From: Hanleya hanleyi
Taxonomy: Eukaryota; Mollusca; Polyplacophora; Lepidopleurida; Hanleyidae
Assembly (NCBI GenBank): GCA_036873755.1
Contig: JAVTVY010020329.1
Span: 1 to 64,000, forward strand
Length of the DNA: 64,000 bases
Direction: 5' to 3'
Numbering within the stretch: the first letter of the stretch is position 1; each line of letters begins with the position of its first letter. Under the pieces are notes generated by a model. That model did not search any database, was not told the DNA's origin, and saw only the letters and a program-made list of their open reading frames with translations. Shown piece by piece: positions 22,001 to 37,000 of the stretch. Both the position numbers and the translations under genes were made by a program.

Positions 22001-25000
22001 ATGCTAATAGGCGAGATATGTATAATCCATATGCAGGTCCTACTGGAATATTACTGTCCAGAAAGGGGTAGTTTACGATGTCGAAATTGTAATCATCTCT
22101 TTTGTCATAAAGTCGACGAGAGAGAATGCCCGCTTCGTTATTATAGAGATATAGATATAAATATGATGTGAATGTAGGGCTATCTGTAGTTTCCTTCAAA
22201 TCCAGTGAAGGTGGATATATATCCTTCACTGCGTCATTTATATAGCGATTATCCACAGCGAGAAGATCGTCTATATAGCGTTTGGTGAATGAGAAGAAAC
22301 GGGCGTTGAATGGATCGGTTTTTGAAAGCGCCTGCATATAGTCATATTCATAAGAGAACCGATACAGGTCAGTCAACAGGGGTGCGCAATTAGTACCCAT
22401 TGTAATACCGATATGCTGCTGATATATTGTGTTGCCAAATTTCACATAGATATTTTTAATGAGAAATTCATGCAACTCTATAAACAAGGAAACATCCCAT
22501 GAATGATATCTCTTGTATGTAGTAACGCTAAAGAATGCTTTATGGCTTCCGACCTTAATATATCTACGATCAGTTTTCTTGAACACAGATAATATTAATG
22601 AACTTAGACGGTCAATAAGGTCCTGATGAGGGGTTGTAGTATAGAGAGTCGAGAAATCCCATGTGGATACATGTCTATACGGTATGTGACCTTTAGCATC
22701 AAGTTCTTCCGTAAGACATTTTGAGTTTTCAATATCCACATACATTCAACGCCAGAGTTTTTAGAAATATTGTCGCAATACCTTTCCCAAAATGCTTTTA
22801 CCTCCTGAAGGGCCCTCGTCAATAGGGTAGAAGCCTGGTGGTGCAGCTTCTAGAACCAGCTAAGAATCTAGCTGTGTATGGTGATTTATGCATTTTGAGA
22901 GTCCAGTATACTTTTGGTATGTCGTTATGATTGGTTGGAAGAAAAATACCTCTTTCCCTGAGAAACGTATTTTGTGATTGTTAAATAAATCTTCCAGAGT
23001 AAATGTAGTTTGGGAGTAAGTAGACGTATTTGATGATGATATGTGTACACTCAATTCTTTAACCAGGACCTGGTAATAGTAATATTTACATATGAATATT
23101 ATATTATTCGGAGCTTTGTCTGCTGGGACTATGACGAATTTACTCTGGCGATTTGCTAGAACTTCTTGGGAATTTAGGTTTCTCAGTACTTGTTTTGCTT
23201 TTTGAAGAGTACTTCTGTCAATATGGCGGATTGTTTCAACGACCTTGCTCTTGCTGAGGTCCAGCCAATCAGTGAGTACTGTAGGTTCAACTTTTTCTTT
23301 CTTGAACCAATCAATAACGTACTGTTCCAATGCAGACAGGACTACCTTCTGGTCGGCCTTCAGGTTTATTCTTCTCGGCTCTCTATATTTAGGTCCTTTC
23401 ATCAGGAGTAATTTCAAGTCCTTATTACTCACCACATCAAGGTCACCAGTCACAATATGTTTGCATGGTGTATAGATAAAGTTCGACAATTCACAATCAC
23501 AACTATAGCCTCCTGACTTGTGTAAGTTCCAGTCAAACTCCTTGACAGCATTGAAGTAATTGAATATTTTGGTGGCTATAGATTTAGTATACTTTTATGA
23601 AATGCAAGGAGGTTCTGTGAACTTAAAATAGTTTGGTACAGCGTTGCGTACCTCTGGATCATTCAGGATTTGAGTTAAATGCTGTCAAGGAGTTTGGCGG
23701 TAACTTATACACGTCAGGAGGCTATAGTTGTGATTGTGAATCATCGGACTTTATCTGCACACAATGTAAGCATATTGGGACTGGTAACCTTGATGGGGTG
23801 AATGATAAGGACCTAAGATTACTCCTGATGAAGTGACCTAAATATAGAGAGCGGAGAAAAATAAATCTGAAGGCCCTCCAGAACATAGCCCTGTCTGCTT
23901 TGGAACAGTACGTTATTGACTGGTCTGAGCGAGAAAAAGTTGAACCTACAGTACTCGCTGATTGACTGGCCCTCACCAAGAGCAATGTCGTTGAAACAAT
24001 CCGCCATATTGACAGAGGTACCCTTCCCCCCCCAAAAACAAAACAAGTATTGGGAAACCTCGAATCGCAAGAAGTTCTAGCAAATCTCCAGAGTAAATTC
24101 GTCATAGTTCCAGCAGACAAAGCTCCAAATAATATAATATTCATATGTAAGTATTACTATTACCAGGTGCTGGTTAAAGTATTGAGTGTAGACTTATCAT
24201 CATCAAATACTTCTACTTACTCTCAAACTGCATTTACTCTGGGGGATTTATTTAACAATCACAAAACGTTTCTCAGGGAAAGAGGTATTTGTCTTCCAAA
24301 CAATCATATCGACATACCAAAAGTATACTGGACTTCCAAAATGCATAAATCACAATACAAAGCTAGATTCATATCTGGCTCTAGAAGCTGCACCACCAAG
24401 TTTCTTTCAACCCTGTTGAGGAGGGCCCTTCAGGAGGTAAAAGCATTTTGGGAAAGTTATTGCGCCACTATTTCTAAAAACTCTGGCGCGCTGAATGTAT
24501 GTGGATATTGAAAAACTCTTACTGGAGAACTTGATGCTAAAGGTCACATAACGTACAGACATGTACCCACATGGGATTTCTCGACTCTCTTTACTACAAT
24601 CCCTCACCAGGACATAATTGACCGTCTAAGTTCATTAATAGTATCTGTGAAAACTGGTCGTAGATATATTAATGTCGGAAGACATAAAGCATTCTTTAGC
24701 TCTACTACATGCAGGAGATATCATTCATGGGATGTTTCCTTGTTTGTAGAGTTGCTTGAATTTCTCATTAAAATTATCTATGTGAAATTTGGCAATATAT
24801 CAAAACATATAAGTATTCCAATGGGTACTAATTGAGCACCCCTGTTGGCTGACCTATATCTGTTCTATTATGAATATGACTATATGCAGGCGCTTTCAAA
24901 GACTGATCAATTCAAAGCCCGTTTCTTCTCATTCACCAAACGCTATACAGACAATCTTCTCGCTGTGGATAATCGCTGTATAAATGAGGCAGTGAAGGAT

Positions 25001-28000
25001 ATATATCCACCTTCACTGGATTTGAAGGAAACTACAGATAGCCCTACAGGCACATCATATTCAGACCTATATTTCTATAGAAATGAAGCAGGCCTTCTCT
25101 CTCGTCGACTTTATGACAAAAGAGATGATTACAATTTCGACATCGTAAATTATCCCTTTCTGGACAGTAATATTCCAGCGGGACCTGCATATGATGTATA
25201 CATATCTCGCCTAGTAGCTCTTCCACTCAAAGTTTCTCAAATTTGGCGATACATATCGCATGTTGATAGCCAAATACGAACGTAGCGTGCAAGGTCTATG
25301 GCGTGACGTTTCGTAACTTGTGTCTAATTCCACTTAACCCGAGGCTAGGGGCAGTATGAACCCATGTACTTGAACAATCACAATCAAAGCGTGACTGAGA
25401 TACTTCGTTCTCTAGATGACTTTACAACATGGATTGTGGCTCTGCCAGTATGTCGGCACCTCTTCCCACTTGTGTTGTAATTAAGAATACTGATCTTCAA
25501 TACGAATATGTCTTGCCGGCATCATTGAAAACTGTTGACCGCTATTCTCTTGCTGAAAACTAGCCTATGTTTATGTATACTATGATTATCTTTTTGAATT
25601 TGGTGCTAATACTACTGTTATTTGGAATATGGAATAGGTCTTTGAATTATGGACGCGGATATTCTTTAATGGACGGCGGCTGGATTATGAATGATGGACC
25701 AGACGCTTGTAATTCGACTTTAACAAGTTGAACGTAGTTTCCTGTGGACATTATTGAAGCTGTTGAGTGTTTCTCCTTTACAAGGACTTAATATCGCTTG
25801 TTTTATAATATTTTATGTTATACGCCGATAAAAGGCAGAGAATATTCTCCACTTTATGCAGGCAGGACAATGAATGACGGATCCGAATTTAGTATTCACA
25901 TATTCATGTCTGCTCGGGATAAACAGCAGCGATAGACATCATGACTGTATAGTCCGTGTGAAAGGAAAGAATGGTCCAAAAATAAATGTCCCTGTCATGT
26001 GTTTCTTTTTGGGAACATATTTCTTACCGAGTTGCAAATAAGGGAAAAAAATGACCTAACTAGTTTATCAGATAGGACCCGAACATTTCTTCATATCTAA
26101 CTTTCTTTACGTTTACATTGGCTTCACTGAAGAGTTGGATGCTCTTCGCTCCCGCAAGAGCTATATGCCCGATTAAATTATTATTTCATGAGGCTATATG
26201 AGTTAGCTATACACATCTTGATTCTATGTCCCCAGTTATCAAATCTGAAATGAGCGCAGGCTATAATTTTTGTCTCCGGTCCAATAAATATTATATTTGA
26301 ACGAAAATCTCAAAACATAGTCTCGGTATACCATTCCATGCATACTAACATTATGGAAATACTTTTAATTTGCAAAATATTTTGTTCATCAGACATTCTG
26401 GTCAAAATTGTCTAACCACTGTGATAGGAGAATATTATCTCCATACATTATCTCTTTCTGCCAATGTCACACATGAACAGTTACAATCAAAGCCCGGCTG
26501 GGATAATTGAACACCATGAAATCCTAAATACAAGCGTCTAGTCGTCATGAAATATTCAGCTCTCGTCCATTAAAGAATTTCCTCGTCTATAATCCAAGAA
26601 CCCAACATCTTTCTCAATCACTTGGATGTCTGGGCCATGGGCGTACAATGAAATCACAGACTATCAGCTCACTGAAGAATTGTCAGAAAACCCAGCTCTA
26701 TGTTCTCACTACCATTGCATTTAATCGCTTACACCATACATTTCTCATTAAGTTAGGTTGATGGGTTCACGTCTTAGCTTTCGTGTTTCAATATTTGTAC
26801 CACACTGAAATCGTGCATTCGAAATCCGCAGGTAACCACCGACAAGACTTTATTGCTTTTAGTCAGCCTGTACGTATAAATGGACCTACCTTTATTGTAG
26901 CAGAGAAATCGCCTGGTTCATTATCCAAAACCACCGTTTCTAAATAGAGCTAATGCATTGTCAAAGCCCATTTTCGTCAGCAGGATAGCTATGTTGTTCG
27001 ATAAATTGACCTGTCGTATGAAAAAGCTCTCGAATATTGGCGCGGAAATTTATTGTGGACGACGGCTAAATAATGAAATTCGGATCTGACGCCTAGAACT
27101 GAAACATAACAAAGTTCAAAAGGCCCGAAAAGTTTGAGTTTTGAATTCTGTCTGTTCTCTTATATAGGCAGATATATAGTCCCCAGTTTCATCGCTGTAC
27201 ACGAATCCATACATCGTATACGAAATAACTTGCAAAGAACTTTAACGAATTGTTTTCTCCCTGCCTTCCAACTAAGGGAATCTCTCAGTTAACTGTTATC
27301 TACATCACATTGCTCAGCTTATGGAATACATTTCATCACGCATAAAAATTATAATTACATGTTTACAATGAACATATATAATGATACCTGAGCTACAATT
27401 TGCTGTTTCTGGTGGAGGATACAATTGACGTTGTACACATGTTGTTACTACTGTTCAGTAGTCGGGAGTTATGAACTGTGAAACTCTGTAAACCCTTGGC
27501 AGATCTCAAGACCATGCACGGTTGATCAGGGCGGTAAGACTGGTACAACGTTCAAAGGAAAAATCCTTTAGTTCCTCTGATTTCCAGCTAAAAAAACTTG
27601 CAGTTCTATCAAACGATATACTAACAAGTTATGGTAAACGTTAATGTTGTGGAACATATATATAATGGATTTAATTTCAGTCCCGTCACTGTAATAAATA
27701 CATGTACATGTACCCACACAGAACCTCAATTATTGAAGTAAATCAATTATACCTGGCTCTTATGCTTTAATTCTCATGCAATCAATGTTATATTTAGGCT
27801 ATAAACTCAGCACGAGGTCTAAGTTTATAGAAAGGTTCATTTTTGAGTGAACATTCTGAGACTTTCTGCATTCTGACCACATAGTTCTGGATTCACTCCA
27901 GCTTCATTTTGACCAAAAGAATTAAGTCCTGTTGAAAACAATCACATTCCCTGTCTATCACATGACCAAATTGCACGCTGTAGAAATATGGATACATGTA

Positions 28001-31000
28001 TGATACTGATGAGATGAAACTTGATCTAAATCATTTAACCTCACCCTTGCTTGGGTGGGAACGAGCTATTATATTCAGTACGTACTGTATTATACTCAGT
28101 ATATTTGAAATTAGGATTCCCAATCGGCACAATTGTCAAAATGTAATTTGTAGATGTACACGTACATGCGTTTCATTTATAAGATGAAATTTGATCTAAA
28201 TAATTAATTTCTTGCCCATTCAGCATTATAATTCGACTACTGTTTAAGTACATAGCCTAGTTTCAATCAAACATTGACTGCGCTCAAAACTCCACATTGA
28301 ATATCTACCACTTGATCAAAGTGCATGCTGCGGAAATATATATACATGTATGTCATTTGTGAGAATAGCTTAGATCTCGATCATGTATTTTTTACTCAGT
28401 CGACATCAAAATTGTACGACATACGTATCATCACGACCACATAATCTAGTGTTACTCATGCTTTTCAAGCAAAGAATCCGTGCTAAACTCCTCATTATCT
28501 ATCTGCACCACTGTCATAACTCTGAAATTTTCATGGTCCGTAAAGAAACTCATTTTGTCTTCAGTGACGTAGCCCATTAGGCTTCCTTTATCATTGAAAT
28601 CTAGCAAGTATAAACTTCATTGATACATATAAATGTTCATTACCCGCTACAGTTGTATTTTCGTCGAACAACTCATTGTTTGTCAATCCTTGACACATAT
28701 GCTGCACTAAATGACCCCTTCATAGAGTAAAAAAGCTGGCAGGTGGCTGAACTTCAGAGCTGTATAAATAAAGCTTGACAGTTATGGGAAATGTAAACAC
28801 AAGGTAGGAACGATACCGACACAGAAATGATATTGTAGGTTGCGATCTGTGAAAATGGTTCGTCGAGTTATTCCCCTTCACTTTCGTTTTTTGGCTTGAT
28901 CTTTCATTATTTGATAAATGTTATATTATCATTGATAGAAATCAGAGGATTCCCGTGGAACCCAAAGTGGCCGCGGTAGAGACTCTATGTGGAGTTCTTT
29001 CAAACGGTTTCTTAATGAATACATGCGTAGCTTCCGACGATGAGTTCAACCGTCGTCCATAAAGAACTTCGGGTTCAGTAATTGAAATATAGTAAACGCA
29101 TCTTATACAGGTGGTTGAAAACGATGACGGAATTCTGACAAGAAATCATATGACCCGACAGGCCGATATTCTGATTGCATATCCAAAAACATGTCCAGAA
29201 CAAACATGATCCATGTGATGAATTGTATCATAGCCAGGCTTTTATTGTAGATGTTCATGTGAACATATTGAATAACATGATCATTAGGCATCTAGGCTCG
29301 GATTGAGTCTTATTACATACAAATATCCAAAGCAATGACGCAACAACCCCATCAAATCATCTGATGGAAAGTGATAACCTATGTGACCGTTAGATGAAAG
29401 AAACGACATAAACCGGCAAGAGTTCTTCTTCAGAAAACAGGTCTGTGAGGCCACCACAGACCAAGCGCTTCATTCATGAGGCTTCATTCCCAAGACTTCC
29501 ATCACACAGAATCCAAGCAGGCAAGAAACAGAAACAAACGCTTCTGTATTTACAATAGCAGGAAGTGGTAAATAGGAATGAAGGAAAGGTTAAGGAATGT
29601 AGTAGAACTTTTGGACATTTGATAGTCGGCAAACAGAGTGCATCAAATGTTTGAAACTGACAACGGAGGGATTACCAGTAACAGGCATGTGATTGTTGGC
29701 ATGATATGTGATACTTTAGGAGAGATTGGCAATGAATGGAATTGAAAGCGAGTGCATAACACCCGGGGGGAAGAGAGGCAGACTTCCGAAAAATAATTTG
29801 TAGACACCGAAGGTCTAATGAGACAAACTGGGACGTAAGTTCCGAATGTTCCCAAATGAAGGATCGGCTGATAGGATCACACAAATAAATCATAGGGAAA
29901 GGAATAAGTGGGAAGACGCAGGCATGGCGTTCTCGGCCTTGCTGAGGCTGCTGGCACTGGGGGGTGGGGAGCAGTATTTTGGAGAGCAATGCAATCCATG
30001 CGGTATCCGAGGATGTATCAGGATGTGAGAAAAGTTAGAGAGGATTTAGGGGGTTGGGAGAGATCGGATAGAGGTAGAGGGGCTATTGGTATGACACTTT
30101 TACACTATTATGAAATATATGGCTACTGTGGAAAATAGTTCGGGGGGCACACTGGCGGGAAGGGACACTGGAATCTCAGGAAACAGGGAACTACGTGACA
30201 CACTGGTCCGCAAAACGGCAGGGAATATATATATACAGCGTTTAGATCGAATACTACATACTAGTGTTGGGAGAGTGTGAGGCGGGTTGGGCGAAACGCG
30301 TTTCACGGCGTGGTGAGCTGAAACTCCACGGTGCATCCATCCATCCATGCATCCATCCATCCAGGCAGCATACAAGAGAGAAACATTCCACAGCTTTCAA
30401 TGATACGACATGAAGTATAGCGGCATCATTGTGATATCTGTCAGACCTTCATTGCCATTGTTCGTCATGATCATATGAACACCAATGGACGTTGAGGAGT
30501 TTGTGGTGGTATAGTTAGTAAGTACAACTCTTAATGAACACGATGTGCACATACAAAATTGCATAGTTTTTTCGACATACCGGTACCAGATAATCTCTCA
30601 TGTTTTCTTCTCTTTTAGAATGTCCACGTTTCTGGCGATAACACAAGAAAAGACAGCTACATAGTGGAAAGAGGTAAAGCAGCTCTTGTATAGATATTAG
30701 GTTATGAGATTAAGCCATTCCGTCTGTGGTTTGTCCAATCAAATTCCAGGTCATACTTTACATGCAGAAGGGCAACAAACATCGTGAGGAATATTATCTT
30801 GCCACATAGCCGTAGTCGGGTGATCGAATTGTTGCTCAGTCGTTTTAGAAATACCGTGGCAACAAAACACATTTGGGTTTTCTTTGAGCACTGTTATATA
30901 TCTTGTGATTTTACAAACAGTGTCACGAATGACTCCCAATGCCACTCTCAGATCCCTGCTCTTCATTATCTATCCACCTATCCATCTATATTATGAGAAG

Positions 31001-34000
31001 ATTGTATGAAGTTATCTATTGTCTCTATATGTCCATGCATTGATTTTCTTTTCAGATACCATAACTCAGACAAGGGCATCAAGAAAACTGTTGAGAAGAA
31101 GACAACGTGAGTGGTTGTTTATATTCAGGAGCAAACATTGCATCTGAACTATTTGTTTGTTTCATAATAATCAGAATAAAGATCAAACGGATGCAAAACG
31201 AGGAACAAATCATTCTATTACAATCAGACAATTTGACATCTATCCAAGTGCGTCATGATGTACATGTAGCTAATATAACACTGCATTTTTTCTTCTGTCA
31301 GGAAGACACTGCCCGTGTGACAGAGCTTACATTCAAGGTGAGTACTTATGTCTCCTACAGAAAAGGTGCTGGTCATACACGGAATCAGGTCCGTGGCAAA
31401 ATTGATCAGGGCTGAGGGTGGGGCCAGTGCAAATGACATGAAGTTTTTCACTTGTTCTTTTTCACTTGATCAAGTATGTATACTAGCACCTAGCCATACA
31501 TGTATCATGCAATAACAACCATGGGCACATATGTTGTGAACATTGTTTAGCCGGAATTGATTCTCCTTGAAGAAAACCCAAGCTTGGGTGAAACTAGATT
31601 TGTGTTTGATTGTATGATGATTAGGTGAGTAATGAATGACTTAGATAAAACTTCATCTCAACAATGGCATACATGTATCTCTATAGCACGCAACTGACCA
31701 TGTGACAGATATGGAATGATAAAAACCGAAGCCTTGCGAGACAAGAGTATGAGATACATACTAGAGTGAGATACATACTACAATGAGATAAATACTTTGG
31801 AATAAAGAATAATGGTCATTGATTAGGATTGCATTTACCGTATCGAACATCATCATGTCTTGCTGACATAATTGGAACTGTTGACCGCTTCTCTGTTGTT
31901 GTGAAGTATCTTGTGTTTTTATTATTTTTATTTCATACACATTTGGAATTGGTGCTCAATGTCATACGAAGTAGGTCATTCAATTATTGACGCGGAAATT
32001 CTTTTATGGACGACGGTTGAATATTGAATGTCAGATCTGACGCTTGCCATGTACTAGTATGTAAACTAACTTTAATGTTGATTGAGTGAGAAATAAATGA
32101 TTTCAGTCAAATTTTATCTCGACAAAGACACGCATGTACGTGCATTCTGCACCTTACAATTTTACTATGGGACAGACAGGGAATGATGATTGGGATGAAG
32201 TCATGTTAACCAAAATCAAAGCATAACTGAGATTAGATGATGAACTGAGTAAAAAAAACATTTTCAATGTTAATTGGGGTAAGAAATAATTGATTCAGAT
32301 AAAATTTCAACTCACCAAAGACAAACATGAACACATATTTATTCAGCATCCAATCTCACCAAGTGGCGGACAGGATATGAGGATTTTTGAACAGGAATAA
32401 AAATCTCCTTGACCAAAATAAAATGATTCTGTGAGACCAGATTATGCATTGATTATGTAGCCTAATTGTACTGAAGATTGAATAAGAAATAGATTATATA
32501 CAAATACCTTACAATTTGACAATGGGGCAGATAGGGAATGACGATTTTGAACAGGAATGAACTGTTATTGACCCAAATCGAGGCTTGCGCGAGACTGTGC
32601 ATGTACTCTGTATATCAGCACAGCTACAATGTTGATTGGATAAGAGATAAATGATTCAGATCAATTATCATATCACCAATTCCAACATCATGCAATGTGA
32701 CCATTTGTGGCAGATAGAAGCTAAGAATTTTTGAACAGGGATAAAACGTTCTGGTTCAAATACAAAGATCCAGTGAAACTTCTATGTGTTGACTATGCAG
32801 CTTAATTTTACTTTTGATTGGGTAAGTAATTAATGATTTAGATCCAATTTCATCTGACCAATGGGATACATGCTTTATAGATTTTCTAAAACGTATATTT
32901 GAAATTGGGTCAGAATAGGAATGAAGATATTTGAACAGACATTAAATCTTATTGACGACATCAAAGCTTGCGCGAGTCTAGAATGTGTTCTCTGTATTGA
33001 ACCCAGTTATAATATTGATTGAGTAAGAAATAAATGATCTAAATCAAGTTTTATCTTATTAATGGCGTACATGTACACATACAATCCGACCATGGGTAGA
33101 TAGCGACTCGGGATTTTTGAACAGGGATTTAAGTCGTCTTGTCAAAAATCAAATATTGAGTAAGATTGATACACATGAGAGAATGGCCTTCCAAAAGCAA
33201 TAAAAATCTTGTAGTAGCATAGTGAATCTCGAATTCTGAATAGCCTCGCAGCTTTTGATGAGTTTCTGGAAATAAGACATTTTTTATTGTGCTTCCAAGA
33301 GACATTAAGAGGAAAGATGCTCTTTGATATGCAAGATCCGACCCAAAGTTACTTGAGTTATAGCCTCCACATTTATTGTCTCTATTTAATGTAGAATGAC
33401 TAGTTCTGAATTCTTTAAGATATTTCAGAATGACATTTTCCATGCTACAATATTATGAAGAATTCAGAACTAGTCATTCTACTGTACATGTGGAATAATT
33501 TTATCTGATGTTCCATTGATAGGCCATACATCAATGACTCGACAAAAACGTCACAGTGTGGCGATAATGTGGGAACGGACTGTTAAGATAGATCACGACT
33601 TATTTCATGCGAGAGAGACATTTATTGAAATTATTTCAAATTCAGATGTTATGCCGAATTCCTGGTGTATAATGTACCTAATTAGTTGATATTGTTTTTG
33701 CGTTGGAACAATTCATAAGAGTCAGTTCTACCCTTTTGTATGTGAAACGCGTTATTTATATTTCATTGCAGAAATGATAGCGACAGAACTGAATAAAACA
33801 CAGAGATTTGTGAGGTCCTTGTCATCGGTGAGTTCCACCTTTTTTCACCCCTATTGTCCTCAAAGATATTATAGTAAGAATATCTGTTCGGAAAATCTGA
33901 AATGAAGGTTTTAGATTTCGAGTATTTAACCCTACCAGGCCTGGGGAGCCATCACGATTTTCATTTTCTGGTAGCGCTTGACCCAAGGGTAGAGTGTGAT

Positions 34001-37000
34001 AATCTTCGGCCGCATAGCTCAAGGGGTAAGAAAAATATTTAGGGTATACCACCCCCACCTCCTCTCCCCGGGCCTGGACAGGTCCCAAAAGCCCAAGCAA
34101 GATATAGGGTTAACTCTTCCTGAGTTGAGGAAATCTATAGTTTGACTCGCTGTACATAAAAGATCGTAGCGTATCTTTGGAGCTATGTTTGATAACGTGT
34201 GTGTCTTCAATATCATGTGTTTTACATGGAGCTTATTATAATTGTTTCTGGTTCGTTGTAAAGAATCATTTGATTGAGATCAATTGGACTGATAAGACTT
34301 TGGCACTTCATCGTGGTACGATGCCTACAGTGACGTCAACATATTCAATCTCTTGAATCCTGGATTTCCCATGTGTGGTCGATATCGTGAAAAAAATATT
34401 CCCTGTTTTATTATCTCTGTCAAGGTGCCTATATCAGCGGTGAGATTACTGTCGATTCCATGCTTAGTCTCTCCGGGTACTTGATGTTAACAATAAAGAA
34501 ATGAGCAGAATGTTAATCCATTGCCCATAGACAATCGTGACTGCGGGATAGTGAGATCACTATCTCCGCTATCTAGTGAAAATTAGTAAGTACTGAAAAC
34601 GTGACAAACAGTTGATTAAAAGATGATTTTATTTTTCAGCTGAACGCGATCCATCTCCGTGGTCCAGAGGAAACTCACAGAGTTCTGAAGGGAAGTCAAG
34701 GTATAGACATAGATATTATGACTGGGTAGGGGCACTGTGTACTTGTTTGTTGTACATTATATGAGCATTCTTTGAAGTCGTGGCATAAAATATGCCCGTC
34801 TATGATTTAGCAGTGACATAAAATATGTCACTTGTAGTTTTAGTGTTGCATGAAATTTGTGCACTTCTGAAAATTGATGTGACATATAATATGTTCGGTT
34901 GTGAAACGAAATTTTGCACCTAAGTCAGTGCTGTGACATAAAATATATGCGCGTGTGATATTGCTGTGACGTTCAATGCGTGCATTTGTGATAATGCTAT
35001 GAGATAACATTTGTGCTGACACGTTTCAGATTTTTGCGACAAACTCAGTGATTAGTGGTGACTGCAGCAACCATTTGAACTCCTGTTTAAGCTATCCCAT
35101 TGTACAATATAACTCAAAACATCGAACATTTAAAAAAGTGAAAACATATGTCCCAGTGCACCTTGAGTATGGATGCATTGGGACAGCTAGATAGGACACG
35201 ATTACTGGAATGTATCTTATAATAAACATATTTTATAACGAACGTATTTTAGGTGAAGATTTCATACACTTCTGGATTGGATTGGATTTCACGCCATTCT
35301 GTCTGAAAATATCTCTTGGAGGTCAAGTTTCTGTATGCTCCGTTTCCAAAGTAACAGCTTAGTTTGAACCTTTTTTGGACGAAAAAAAACATCCCCTTAA
35401 TCGATGTTTTAATATCGTCTATGGCCAGAGAACAAAATATTACTTTGAAATTTTTGTGAAAAACATCCCGATAATCGATATCATTAATATCCTCTTATCG
35501 CCAGAGAACAAAATGATGCATTTGCTGAGCTATAATCGTGATCAATTTTGCGATTGTAACCGGCGTTTGTGTCTTAACGTATCAATGTATCCCAGGTATT
35601 GTCGGGACATATGTCTATCCTTCTATTCACGATGTCGATGGAAAGATTGAATTCTCGTGCTAAGCATGGGACTATAGGTCTCATAGAAATTGTTGTGACG
35701 TAAACTCTCTACACCTCTGAGATTGCTTAGCCATGGAATCTCTGCTCCAGATGTGATATCGATATAGTGTAGAATATCTGCATCTGTGATATAGATGTCA
35801 CATACAAATTATATATGTTACTGTCGCGGTCAAAATTCATTCAGGTAGAAAATAATAGCAAATCAATTTCTTGCAACAGAGACGAGGTTAACATCTTAAC
35901 GGAAGATCATCATGATGGTCTTGTCGTCAAATGCCTATATCACTGACCAGGTGTTTTTTTTGCAAAAGAATATTCAAGTCGGTTTTCTAGGGTATAAAGT
36001 ATTTCAGTCACGATATGAGTGTTACTTCACGGAGAAAACATCTGCCTACAAAATCTAGTCCCGAGTTAAGCGGAATTTGGTGTATCAAATGTACACAAAC
36101 TGTGTATATAGATTGTATATCAATTGTACATACATTGTATAATAGTATCAGTGGTACAAAGCGTGTAGAGCGTCTACCTGAGGTACGTATATTTTACATG
36201 TATATGGATAGTAACAAAGCCATGTGAGACATGGCTGTCCATTGTTGCGACATTTTATGTGTTCAGAACAGAAGTCATTCCGTAAGAGTTTCAAACTGTA
36301 CCTACTGGGATAGACAAACCGGCTAAGATTCCGCGGTAAATGGAGTACACGACCCTTCTTGTCGTCAAAAAACCCATATTGGATTATATTAGCGGAGAGG
36401 CAGAGGGCCAACAGTCATTTAATCAATTCACTTATTTTTTCGGCGGTTCCTGAATGAACGAAGGGCTTTCCACGCACAGAACAACCGCGCTGAAATTGGA
36501 CATTTCAACCACAGTTGAGTAGACACCTCACCAACAGGGAAAAATATCATAAGATAACACAATATCTGATTTGCTAGCGATAATGTTATTCAAGACTCCG
36601 CACTAGTACTACCCTATCTTTATAGCTATTTTGAAATTCCAGATGTCCCAATTTGACCCATGCGGTTGGTGAACACATTTGTTTTAATGATCTCGTGACT
36701 GGTATGACTTTAAGACCATCACTGGTTAGACTTACAGCAAAAGCTGAGTTGCTGATGTATAGAGTAAACGAGACCATTGTCCGTGTCCTCCAGAAGATGC
36801 TGCTAACGAGAATAATTCTGGACTTTGGGCTTTGCTTATTAGTCGGTGTTAGAGTCGAATAGAATTAACTGTGTAGATATCTTGGCTCGGTGTGTCTGAT
36901 GGGGTAGCGCTAGATCGTTTAGATCGGTAGAATGTTTGTTTCCCCTGTAGTTCTCCCTGAATGAGACGATGGTTTCATATTTAAGTTCAAGTTTTTAAAA

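Larger units (their letters stand above)
21440..23633 (-). mobile_element. Penelope-like element copy B (RT plus tail, no endonuclease)
   Basis: Minus strand: the 5' end is near 23,633 and the tail runs to about 21,440. The linker with CxC (TGT-GAT-TGT, complement of 23,493-23,501) is intact, followed by RT in two frames, then the shared tail. The endonuclease segment is missing at the 5' end. It abuts copy C head-to-head at about 23,633. Confidence 0.75.

Noticed and set aside
23633..25320. Selenocysteine recoding across copy C
   Set aside because: Of the in-frame TGA codons only one is at a Cys position. Others replace Gly and Trp, and catalytic Asp is lost, so decay explains them better.
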